A DNA stretch of 40,157 nt, from NCBI GenBank assembly GCA_005889295.1, contig VBEY01000238.1:1-40157 (forward strand). The letters are read 5' to 3'. Positions 9,487 to 18,251 of this stretch are shown here, piece by piece. Below the pieces are notes generated by a model that saw only the letters and a program-made list of their open reading frames with translations, did no database searches and was not told the DNA's origin. The stretch comes from Chloroflexota bacterium. Its GTDB lineage: Bacteria; Chloroflexota; Limnocylindria; P2-11E. The translations under genes and the position numbers were made by a program. How positions within the stretch are numbered: the first letter of the stretch is position 1; each line of letters begins with the position of its first letter.

Positions 9487-10625
9487 TCGTCGACACGATG
9501 TTCTGGGGCGCCCGTCAGGGGGGCGTCGCCGCGCTCGAGCGCGAGCTGACCCGCCTGCGCCGGGCGCAGAGCGCGCACGCCCGTGAGCTGGGGCGTCCGC
9601 TCGCGCGCGCGTCGGTGCTCAACCTCATTGTGTACGCCGACCGCGAGGAGCACGCGCGTCGCGCGGCCCGAAGCATCGCGGACCTGGCGCTCCGCCATCC
9701 ATCTCGCGCGATCGTCGTTCTCGTCGACCGCGGCGCGCGCGAGGGCGTGGACAAGCGCATCGAGATGCATTGCCGGCTGCCGATCGCGGACGGCGCCCGC
9801 CTCGTTTGCTACGAGCAGATCCTCGTCCGCGCGCACGGCGACGTCGAGGATCGCCTCGCGTCCGCGGTGATCCCGCTGCTCGTGCCGGACCTTCCGGTGT
9901 TTCTCTGGTGGACCGGAACGCCGCCTCTCGGTTCGCGGTCGTTCGGCGACTTGCTGCGTCTGACCGACCGGCTTGTCGTCGACTCCGCGGACTTCGCGCG
10001 GCCCGAGCTCACGCTGCCGATCATCGCGCGCATCTCCGAGGCGGCGCGAGGACGGTTCGGGCTCACCGACCTCAATTGGACGCGTCTCACGCCCTGGCGC
10101 GAGATCGCGACAGCGTTCTTCGACGTCCCCTCGTGGCGGCTCTTTCTGGACGGTATCACCGGCCTCCGTGTCGGTTTTGCCGTCGACATGGATGGACGTG
10201 ACATCCATCCGTCGCAGGCGTTGCTGTTCGTGGGATGGCTCGCGTCGCGTCTCGGCTGGCGACCGCTCGAGACACTCGCCCCCTCAGAGGCCGGCGGACT
10301 CCTGTTCGCGATCGCGCGCCCCGACGGCGCGCGCATCATGGTCCGGGTGCGGCCACGCTTCGAACGCGGGCTCGAGGAAGGCGACATCTCCGGAATCCGC
10401 ATCCAAGCCACCAGCACGAGCGAGCTGGCGGAGTTCGTCGTGAAACGCCAGCCCTCGCCACGCCACCAAACCGCCACCGTCCTCCTGAACGGCCAGCCGC
10501 GCTGGGAGCGCACGATGCCGCTCCCGTCACCCGCGATCGTCGAGCTCATCGGTGAGGAGCTCTCGATCCTCGGGAGCGACCGAACCTACGAGGCGGCCCT
10601 CGCCGCCCTCGTCGAGCTCGCCTAG
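9471..10625 (+). CDS. opcA: Glucose-6-phosphate dehydrogenase assembly protein OpcA
   Basis: Follows zwf with overlap (GTG 9471); [75 protein letters not shown]; OpcA-type motifs. Confidence 0.9.
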   Translation: MAQGVVVDTMFWGARQGGVAALERELTRLRRAQSAHARELGRPLARASVLNLIVYADREEHARRAARSIADLALRHPSRAIVVLVDRGAREGVDKRIEMHCRLPIADGARLVCYEQILVRAHGDVEDRLASAVIPLLVPDLPVFLWWTGTPPLGSRSFGDLLRLTDRLVVDSADFARPELTLPIIARISEAARGRFGLTDLNWTRLTPWREIATAFFDVPSWRLFLDGITGLRVGFAVDMDGRDIHPSQALLFVGWLASRLGWRPLETLAPSEAGGLLFAIARPDGARIMVRVRPRFERGLEEGDISGIRIQATSTSELAEFVVKRQPSPRHQTATVLLNGQPRWERTMPLPSPAIVELIGEELSILGSDRTYEAALAALVELA

Positions 10626-10659
10626 TCCGGTAGCACCCGAGGTGCGGACCAACGACGGT

Positions 10660-11916
10660 ATGGCCAGCGAGAAGAGGGTGCGGCGCGGCGTAGCCGAACC
10701 GGCGCGACAGCTTGCGAAGCGGTATCGCCTGATTGAGCGCATCGATGAGGGCGGGGCCGGCGAGGTGTGGCGCGCGCGCGACGAGAAGCTCGACCGCGAC
10801 GTCGCGATCAAGCTCCTCGGCCCCGATGCGGACGACGCATTCCGAGCGCGTTTCGCGGACGAGGCACGCCGCGCGGCGGCCGTCGTCCACCCCAACGTCG
10901 TCACGGTATTCGACGAGGGCCGCGACGGTGCGGACGCGTTCATGGTCATGGAGCTCGTGCCCGGAAAGACGCTCCGTGAGATCGTGGCCGAGCGCGGTCC
11001 GTTGCCTGCGCACGAGGTGGCCCGTCTCATCAGGCAGGTCGCCGGCGCACTCGACGCCGCTCACGCCGCCGGCGTCGTGCATTGCGATGTGAAGCCGGCG
11101 AACGTGATCGTCGATCGGGAGGGCGTCGCGAAGCTCACCGATTTCGGGATCGCCCGCGCGGCGCGCGACCGTGACGAGCAGGAGCTGCTCGGCACGGCGC
11201 GCTACATCGCGCCCGAGCGAGTCGAAGGTGGACAGGTCACGGCGCGCACCGACGTGTACGGCCTTGGCCTTGTCGCCTACGAGCTCCTGACGGGCCGGCC
11301 CGCGTTCGATGGCGCGACCAGCGAGGAGCTCGTGCGCGAGCGGCTTCTCGGGCCACCTCCGTCGCTCCGACTCGCGCGTGTCGGCATCGACGACCGGCTC
11401 GACGCGATCGTCGGACGCGCGCTCGCGCCAGTGCCGGACCGTCGCTACGCCAGCGCCGGTGCGTTCGCTCGAGCGTTCTCCAACGTGGCGGACGAGGACG
11501 GGGAGCCTACCTCGGCGTTGCGTTCGCTGGGCCGGGCGCGCTCGAGATCCATCAGCTGGTCGTTGCCGCGCTTCGACACCGCGGTCGCGATCCTCGCGGT
11601 GCTCGCGATCCTGCTCGCGCTCTTCCTGTTTTTCTCGTCGTTTCCGAGAGTGGCGGGGCCCGGTCCGAACCCGACCGCGGCATCGAGCGCGCCTGCGGCC
11701 GGCACGCCGAACGTCGTAGGCAAGAGACTCTCGGACGCGATCAGCGCGCTCCAGTCCGCCGGCTACCCGGTCGTCGAGTGGGCTCCCGGGCAGGGTCAGG
11801 GGAGTCAGTGTGCCGTTCTCCGGCAGGACCCGCCGGCAGGCACAGCGCTGGCGCGCGGCGCGAAAACGACCCTCTCGTACGTCCCGGGAAACGACTGCAC
11901 GAAGAAAGGGGACTAG
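10660..11916 (+). CDS. Ser/Thr protein kinase with one TM segment and one PASTA domain
   Basis: RYRLIERIDEGGAGEVWRARDEKLDRDVAIKLL, HCDVKPANVIVD, KLTDFGIAR, GTARYIAPE; TM ILAVLAILLALFLFFSSF; PASTA-like PNVVGKRLSDAISALQSAGYPVVEW...VLRQDPPAGTAL. ATG at 10660. Confidence 0.93.
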   Translation: MASEKRVRRGVAEPARQLAKRYRLIERIDEGGAGEVWRARDEKLDRDVAIKLLGPDADDAFRARFADEARRAAAVVHPNVVTVFDEGRDGADAFMVMELVPGKTLREIVAERGPLPAHEVARLIRQVAGALDAAHAAGVVHCDVKPANVIVDREGVAKLTDFGIARAARDRDEQELLGTARYIAPERVEGGQVTARTDVYGLGLVAYELLTGRPAFDGATSEELVRERLLGPPPSLRLARVGIDDRLDAIVGRALAPVPDRRYASAGAFARAFSNVADEDGEPTSALRSLGRARSRSISWSLPRFDTAVAILAVLAILLALFLFFSSFPRVAGPGPNPTAASSAPAAGTPNVVGKRLSDAISALQSAGYPVVEWAPGQGQGSQCAVLRQDPPAGTALARGAKTTLSYVPGNDCTKKGD

Positions 11917-11918
11917 GG

Positions 11919-12713
11919 CTGGGAGCGCGAACCGCGGCACGCACCGATACCGGACGCGTGCGCGAGAACAACGAAGATCGCTACCTCGTGCGCGATGGAG
12001 GGAACACGACGCTCCTCGCGGTGGCCGACGGGGTCGGCGGCGAAGCCGGCGGGGAGATGGCGAGCGCCGCAGCGATCGACGGGCTCGCCGCGAGCTTCTT
12101 CGGCTCGGGCTCCGAACGCGCGCCCGCGGAAGCGCTGGCGGCCGCGATCCGCGGCGCGAACGACGCGGTGCTCAGCGCGGCCGGCAAGAGCGGTCAGCAG
12201 GGTGCGGCGTCGACACTGGTGGCGGCGGCGATCGCAGGCACAAGCGCGGTGATCGGCAACCTCGGCGACAGCCGCGCCTATCTCCTGCGCGACGGCGATA
12301 TCCGCCTCGTCACCGCCGATCACTCCGGCGAGTTCCAGAGCTCGATCACGAGATTCGTGGGCGATCCCCGCGGTGTGCAGCCCGACGTGTTCGTCGAGAC
12401 TCTCCGCCCTGGCGACCGGCTCCTGCTCTGCTCGGATGGCCTCACGCGACATGTGCCGGACGGGGAGATCGCTTCGACCGTGCGGCGTGCCAATCTCGAG
12501 ATGGCGGCAGCGGCCCTCATCGACCTGGCCAAGTCGCGTGGCGGCGAGGACAACATCACGGTCGTGCTCTACGCGGTTCGCCGCACGTTTGGCTTCGCCG
12601 ACGTGCGCCGGAACCTCGTCAACCTCGTGCTCGCCTTGCTCGCGTTGGTCGTCGTAGCCGGCACGATCGCCGCTCTCGTCTTCGCTAGCGGCGCGTACCC
12701 GACCGCACCGTAG
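11919..12713 (+). CDS. PP2C family Ser/Thr phosphatase with C-terminal TM
   Basis: TDTGRVRENNEDRYLV, LLAVADGVGGEAGGEMAS, VIGNLGDSRAYLLRDGD, LLLCSDGLTRHVPDGE, EDNITVVLY: complete PP2C motif set. Start probably CTG 11919 (AGGGGA upstream) or GTG near 11808 inside the kinase gene. Confidence 0.92.
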   Translation: MGARTAARTDTGRVRENNEDRYLVRDGGNTTLLAVADGVGGEAGGEMASAAAIDGLAASFFGSGSERAPAEALAAAIRGANDAVLSAAGKSGQQGAASTLVAAAIAGTSAVIGNLGDSRAYLLRDGDIRLVTADHSGEFQSSITRFVGDPRGVQPDVFVETLRPGDRLLLCSDGLTRHVPDGEIASTVRRANLEMAAAALIDLAKSRGGEDNITVVLYAVRRTFGFADVRRNLVNLVLALLALVVVAGTIAALVFASGAYPTAP

Positions 12714-15700
12714 CGAGCAGGCGGGAGAACCCCGGCGAGCCGCTCCACATGATGAGCATCGCGACTGTCGCGGCGACCGCCACCGAGAGCGCGAGCCGGC
12801 CGAAGAGCGCGACCACCGAGAAGGACGAGCCGATGGTCGGATTGCAGACGAACGTTGGATAGAACTGGCACTCGTAGGTCCACGTCGGAAGGATGAAGAA
12901 CATCCCCGCTTGTGCGCCTGGGAAGGGTTGCGCCGAGATGAACGGGTAGAAGTACGCGAAAGCCGCGGCGGCGGCTGCGAGGTAGCCGACCACCAAACGG
13001 GCCCGGCCGGTCTCCCACAGGAATGCGAGCCCCGCCGCGAGAGCGAGCAGGTAGAACGGCAGCACCGTGAAGAAGTGATAGAAGAAGAGCACGCGTCCGA
13101 TCGGGATCCACGCGACGTACTGCGCGAGGCCCGCGAATACCACGAACGCGAGCGGCACCGATCGCGCCCGGATCGCGGCGACGGCGCACCAGCAGAACGC
13201 GACCAGCCCGGCCCAGAACAGAACGACGTTGCCCGCGTCGTAGATGTACGCGTTGTCGCCGCCACTCGACGCGCCGAAATACCAGTAGACCGGTTTGAGC
13301 ACCAGTGGCCAGCTCCACCAGGGCGATCCGGCGGGATGCGGGGCGGTCAGGCTGGAGTGGTACCAGTACATCTGCTGCGTCAGCTCGACGAGGTTCCAGC
13401 CATACGGAATCGTCGGACCGCCGAACCAGCGCAGATAGCTCGCGAGGTAGATCGCGGCCGGAACTACGGCGAACGAGACAAAGAGGATGACCGCATTGAG
13501 CCCGCGGCGCGCCAGGAGGTCGAGCGGCCCGCCCGTCCCGGGCCGACCGCGCTCGTACGCTCGGGCGGTGACAGCGATCGACGCGATGAGCAAGCCGACC
13601 AGCGTGTACGCGCCCGCCCATTTCGAGGCGAGCGCCAGGCCGAACAGCACGCCGGCGATCAGCACGTCGACGAGCGCGGAGCGCCTGGGTCTGTACGCGG
13701 CGACGACGAAGTACCAGCCGGCCACGATGAGCGTCGCCACGTAGATGTCGTTCATGCCGATCCGCGCCTGCGCGAACATCGAGCCATCGAGGACGACCGC
13801 GAGACCGACGAGCGCGGGCAGCACCGCCGACGCGAACAGGCGGCGGGCGAGGAGCACAAGCAGGAAGGCGAGGAGCGCCGCGAACAGGACGCCCGGTAGC
13901 CGCCAGGCGAGGGCGTGGCGGCCGGTCTCGATGAGATCGGCTCCGCCCGGGCCCGCGACAACGAGCGTGTCGCCCTCCCCGTCCACGCCGAGCATCGAGC
14001 CGCCGACGGGGATCGACGCGTACGGCGAGGTCCCGTGCGTCTCGACGACCACGACGCGTCCTTCGTCGAGGGCATAGAGGAAATCGGTGCGCGGCACGAC
14101 CGCGAGCGCGCTCGCCCCGCTCGAGAACGTGCCGGTGCGCGGGTTCGCGAGCGGGACCGCGTCGTGTGATCCCGTCTCGAGCTCGTACACATCGAGGGTC
14201 GCGGAGTCGGCACGCGCAACGAAAACACGATTCGGCCCGAGCGCGTACGCGATGGCCGTCCCTGGGCGGCCGCCGGTGAGCGCGCGCGTCTCCTTCGCAG
14301 TCTCCGCGGAGATGACGTGCACGATCCCCTGCGGATCGAGTGCGTAAAACTCGCTGCCGTCGGTCTTGGCGGTGACCGCGACCGTCGCGATCGGGACGAT
14401 CGTGGGGTCCGCATCAAGCGTTGAGTACACGGCGAGGGATCGCGAAGTCCCGACGAGGACCCGACCGACGCTCACGGTGAACGACGTCACCGCCGGCTCT
14501 CCTACGCGCGCCCGTACCCTGCTGAAGCTCAGGTGGCCCGACGGGGTTGCGCGGATCGACGGGGTCAGATCGATCTCATCGATCTCCTGGTCGATCACCG
14601 CGAAGATTCGATCGTCGTCGATCGCGAGTCCCTGGGGCGGCCCGAGCAGCTGCGTGAGCGTCTGCGGGCTCGCTCCGCGTTCGGCGATCTGGATCGTGCC
14701 ATCCGCGAGCGCGTACACCCGCAACCCGTCGTTCGCGACCGCCGACATGACCGTGGTCGCGGGCGCACTCTCGTGTCGGGAGACTCGATCGTCGCCGAAG
14801 GCGAGGATCCCGAGCGCCATGATCTCCTTCGCGAGATGCGGGTGCGTCCACTCGTAGGGCTCACGCTGCGCGAGGAGCTCGAACGCGGTACGCGCGTGGT
14901 AGACCTCGTCGAAGTACATGTCGCGCGGCCAGTCCAGGCGGTAGCCGCGGGTCCCGAGCACCGCGAGCGCGACGAGCGCCGCGACGGTCACGTCGCGGCG
15001 GGTCGGGGCCCGGCCGGTCCCGAGCCCGGCGGGTAGGATCCACCGCCCCTCCCGCGCGGGACCGTCGACCGGGATGCTCCAGCGCGTGTCATTCTCGAGC
15101 CGGGCGTCTCCCCGCAGGAGCCGCCAGACCAAGTACGCGGCCGCGCCCAGCAACACGAGCGCGATGCCGATCTGTCCGGCCCGGCTGAAGAGCGTCGCCT
15201 CGAGGATCTGCGGGACGCGCAGGTCGACGTACTGCTCGTAGCGCGTGAAGGCGTAATAGAGCGACAGCGCGAAGGCGAGAGCGAGCACCACATACGGCGG
15301 CAGCACGCGCTTGCGCGCGGCGGCGAACGGAAGGGCGAGCGCGAACACCGGGAAGAGATACCGCTCGTGCGCGCGTGTCGGCAGGAAGTAGAACGCGAGA
15401 CCGGCCAGGACCGCGCAGGCGAGCAGCGTCGCGGTGTCCCGACGCCACCAGAGCGGAACGACCGACAAAACCAGGCCGACGACGAGCAGGACACCGCCCC
15501 AGTAGACGAGATCGGTATCCGACTTCCAGAAGTCGAAGAAGACGGACCACGCGTTGAACGCGTAGAGCGAGGTGAAGGGGTAGGTCTCGGACGCGCTGCG
15601 CACAAGGCCGACGAGCTCGGCCGCGATGCGCGTCGGGTCGACACCCCAGAACGGAACGCTCAAGGCGTATGCGGTCGCTGCGGCGCCTCCGATCACGAGA

Positions 15701-16311
15701 GCCACCGGCCGCGGGTGCGCCTCGCGGATGAACTCGAACGCCGCGGCCGCCCCGATCACCAGCAGACCGATGCCGAACTGCGGCTTCACCAGGGCCGCGA
15801 GCGCGCCGAGCGCCCCCGCGAGCAGCCAGCGTCGGGATCCGGCGGCGACGAGGGAGCCGAAGAGTGGCAGCGTCCCGACCGCGTCGACCTGCCCCCAGTA
15901 CGGTCCGGCGAAGATCGGTCCGGGCTGGAGCGACCAGAGCGCAGCGGCGGCGATGGCGGCGGTGCGCCCGGCGCTCCGCCACAAGAGGCGCGCCCCGAGC
16001 AGCGCGATGCCGACGTCTGCTGGGATGCTGATCGCTTTGACGGCGAGCCGAAGAAGCTCGCCGTCGAAGAGCGCGCCGAGAAGCCACAGGACGTACAGGA
16101 ACGCGGGTGGGTAGTCGCTGAAATAGCCCGGTTCGTAGAAGCGCCCCGGGCCGATTTCGGCGAGTCGCTCGGCCCACGCCTCGAACGTGCCGACGTCGGT
16201 CGGAAAGCCCTGCGCACGTACCGCGAGGAGACGGACGATCACGCCGATCGCGATGACGCCCACGACGAGCAGTCGCGCGCGGCGGTCGCGGCCGACGACG
16301 TCGTCGTTCAT
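12685..16311 (-). CDS. Giant GT-C protein: N-terminal GT87/ArnT-like module fused to PMT (GT39)-like module containing a propeller-like insertion
   Basis: 1208 aa single ORF. N-terminal half FPTDVGTFEAWAERLAEIGPGRFYEPGYFSDYPPAFLYVLWLL plus many TM; second half GYRLDWPRDMYFDEVYHARTAFELLAQREPYEWTHPHLAKEIMALGILAFGD, then a ~290-aa soluble insert, then multi-TM PMT-like C-terminus. ATGA overlap with 16308..17498. Confidence 0.85.
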   Translation of the reverse strand: MNDDVVGRDRRARLLVVGVIAIGVIVRLLAVRAQGFPTDVGTFEAWAERLAEIGPGRFYEPGYFSDYPPAFLYVLWLLGALFDGELLRLAVKAISIPADVGIALLGARLLWRSAGRTAAIAAAALWSLQPGPIFAGPYWGQVDAVGTLPLFGSLVAAGSRRWLLAGALGALAALVKPQFGIGLLVIGAAAAFEFIREAHPRPVALVIGGAAATAYALSVPFWGVDPTRIAAELVGLVRSASETYPFTSLYAFNAWSVFFDFWKSDTDLVYWGGVLLVVGLVLSVVPLWWRRDTATLLACAVLAGLAFYFLPTRAHERYLFPVFALALPFAAARKRVLPPYVVLALAFALSLYYAFTRYEQYVDLRVPQILEATLFSRAGQIGIALVLLGAAAYLVWRLLRGDARLENDTRWSIPVDGPAREGRWILPAGLGTGRAPTRRDVTVAALVALAVLGTRGYRLDWPRDMYFDEVYHARTAFELLAQREPYEWTHPHLAKEIMALGILAFGDDRVSRHESAPATTVMSAVANDGLRVYALADGTIQIAERGASPQTLTQLLGPPQGLAIDDDRIFAVIDQEIDEIDLTPSIRATPSGHLSFSRVRARVGEPAVTSFTVSVGRVLVGTSRSLAVYSTLDADPTIVPIATVAVTAKTDGSEFYALDPQGIVHVISAETAKETRALTGGRPGTAIAYALGPNRVFVARADSATLDVYELETGSHDAVPLANPRTGTFSSGASALAVVPRTDFLYALDEGRVVVVETHGTSPYASIPVGGSMLGVDGEGDTLVVAGPGGADLIETGRHALAWRLPGVLFAALLAFLLVLLARRLFASAVLPALVGLAVVLDGSMFAQARIGMNDIYVATLIVAGWYFVVAAYRPRRSALVDVLIAGVLFGLALASKWAGAYTLVGLLIASIAVTARAYERGRPGTGGPLDLLARRGLNAVILFVSFAVVPAAIYLASYLRWFGGPTIPYGWNLVELTQQMYWYHSSLTAPHPAGSPWWSWPLVLKPVYWYFGASSGGDNAYIYDAGNVVLFWAGLVAFCWCAVAAIRARSVPLAFVVFAGLAQYVAWIPIGRVLFFYHFFTVLPFYLLALAAGLAFLWETGRARLVVGYLAAAAAAFAYFYPFISAQPFPGAQAGMFFILPTWTYECQFYPTFVCNPTIGSSFSVVALFGRLALSVAVAATVAMLIMWSGSPGFSRLLATVRSGTRR

Positions 16312-17498
16312 TGCCAGTACTCGAAGCGCGTGATCGCGATCGTGGCATAGATGTTGACCGCGAGCGACAGGACGATCGCGACGATGAAGACGATCGTCGG
16401 CCGACGTCTCCAGACCCCACGGAAGAGACCGTCGCCGGTGAGCGCGAGGGCCACGAGGAAGGGCTGCGCGTCGATGCTGAAGCGGTAGCCAAACTGCTGG
16501 AAGCCCACGGTGCCGTGGAACAGATCCGGTAGCAGCGCAAAGAGCGCGGCCGCCGCGGCCGCGGCCACGACGACGTCGCGGCGGACCTGGCGCAGCGCGA
16601 TGAAGATCCAGAGGAAGGCCGGCGTCGTGAGAAAGAGGCTCATCCCGATGAAGTGGGGACGCAGAAAGAACGGCGTTCCCGGAACGATCTCGGGCGCCTG
16701 CAGGAAGATCGCGTAGAGCTGTCGCGGCAGGTAGAGCGGTGAGAAGAGCCCGTGGTTGAAGAACACGTCGCCTTGCGTGAGGCGCGCGTAGCCCTCATCG
16801 AGAGGGGTGCCCCAACGCAACAGGTTGTAACCGAAGTACACCACGGCGAACGGCACGCCGCCCGCGATCACGCCGCCAAGAGACTTTCCGTACGCCGTCC
16901 CGGCGCGCCGAGCGCAGAGCAGCGCGAGCGCCGGGGCGGCGAGCGCGACAGGCAAACGGGCGAGGGCGGAGACACCGATCAGCGCTCCGATCGCGACCGC
17001 GTTGCCGCCGCGCGCTGCGATCGCGAAGGCACCGGACAGAAAAAGCATCGACGCCGCGTGTGCCGCGTACCATGCGCGACCGTCGACGCTCGAAAAGAAG
17101 AGCGTCGTTCCGAAGGCCGAGAGGAGCGCACCCGCAAGCGCGAACGTACGCGGCGCCCCGAACGCACGGAGCCCGTAATAGAGGACACCGGCTGACGCTC
17201 CGCCTGCGATCCGTGACGCCACGACCTGCGCCACAGCCGTCGAAAAGAACGGCACGAGCGGAAGCGAGAGGATCGCGGGGAGAGGCGGATACACGACACA
17301 GAAGCGGCCGTCGCCGCAGGGGAGAAGCTCGTTCAGCCACGGCGGCGCCTCGGTGAGCCACCATCGCCCGTGGAGCAACGCTTCCGCCAATCGGCCGTGG
17401 TAGTCGTAGTCGGTCGAGAGCCCAATGCCGGCGGCGACGTAGATCGCGGCCGCGATCGCCCCGATCCAGATCGCCGCTGCTCGGTCGGACACGGTCAT
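16308..17498 (-). CDS. Multi-pass membrane protein, probable GT-C-type glycosyltransferase
   Basis: About 396 aa with repeated TM segments; IYVAAGIGLSTDYDYHGRLAEALLHGRWWLTEAPPWLNELLPCGDGRFCVVYPPLPAILSLPLVPFF loop reminiscent of GT-C first periplasmic loop; operonic with the next GT-C gene. Confidence 0.75.
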   Translation of the reverse strand: MTVSDRAAAIWIGAIAAAIYVAAGIGLSTDYDYHGRLAEALLHGRWWLTEAPPWLNELLPCGDGRFCVVYPPLPAILSLPLVPFFSTAVAQVVASRIAGGASAGVLYYGLRAFGAPRTFALAGALLSAFGTTLFFSSVDGRAWYAAHAASMLFLSGAFAIAARGGNAVAIGALIGVSALARLPVALAAPALALLCARRAGTAYGKSLGGVIAGGVPFAVVYFGYNLLRWGTPLDEGYARLTQGDVFFNHGLFSPLYLPRQLYAIFLQAPEIVPGTPFFLRPHFIGMSLFLTTPAFLWIFIALRQVRRDVVVAAAAAAALFALLPDLFHGTVGFQQFGYRFSIDAQPFLVALALTGDGLFRGVWRRRPTIVFIVAIVLSLAVNIYATIAITRFEYWQ

Positions 17499-17528
17499 GC
17501 GACACGAACACGCTAACCTTGCCCGCCT

Positions 17529-18251
17529 GTGCCCGCTCGGCTCGACGGCCTCTCCTTCTTCTTCCCCGCCCTGAACGAAGAGGAGAACGTGGCGCCGATC
17601 GTCGAAGAGGCGCTCACGGTGCTACCGCGGTTCGCGGACGATCTCGAGATAACCGTCGTCGACGACGGGAGCACCGACCGCACTGGCGCGATCGCCGACG
17701 AGCTGGCCCTGAAAGACTCGCGCGTCCGGGTCATCCATCACGGGAGCCGCCGTGGCTACGGCGGCGCGGTCCGGTCGGGTCTCGTCGCCGCGACAAAGCC
17801 CTGGGTCTTCTTCACGGACGGGGATCGCCAGTTCGCGCTCGAGGACCTCGGCCGTCTGGTGGAAGCGGCGGACGGCGCGGACGCGGTCGTGGGCTACCGA
17901 ATAAAGCGCGCCGATCCGGCGCGGCGCCTGTTCGTGGCGTGGGTCTACAACCGCCTCATCCGTCTCCTGTTCGGTGGCGGCTGGCGGGATGTCGACTGCG
18001 CGTTCAAGCTCTTCCGCCGGGATGTGTTCGCGCGCGTGCCGCTCGAGCGCGTTCGCTCGAACGGCGCGTTCTTCTCACCGGAGCTTCTCATCACGCTGCG
18101 GCGTGCGGGCCTGCGCGTCCGCCAGGTCGGCGTGCGGCACTTTCCCCGGACGGCGCACGAGCCGAAAGGGGCTTCGCCTCGCGTGATCGTTCGCGCCATC
18201 CGGGATCTCCTACGGTTACGCGCTCGTCTCTGGCTCCGCCCGAACGACTAG
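17529..18251 (+). CDS. Family 2 glycosyltransferase, DPM1/polyprenyl-phosphate-sugar synthase-like
   Basis: LSFFFPALNEEENVAPIVEEAL...LEITVVDDGSTDRTGAIADEL...HHGSRRGYGGAVRSGL...FFTDGDRQFALEDL...DAVVGYRIKRADP; GTG start at 17529. Confidence 0.9.
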   Translation: MPARLDGLSFFFPALNEEENVAPIVEEALTVLPRFADDLEITVVDDGSTDRTGAIADELALKDSRVRVIHHGSRRGYGGAVRSGLVAATKPWVFFTDGDRQFALEDLGRLVEAADGADAVVGYRIKRADPARRLFVAWVYNRLIRLLFGGGWRDVDCAFKLFRRDVFARVPLERVRSNGAFFSPELLITLRRAGLRVRQVGVRHFPRTAHEPKGASPRVIVRAIRDLLRLRARLWLRPND

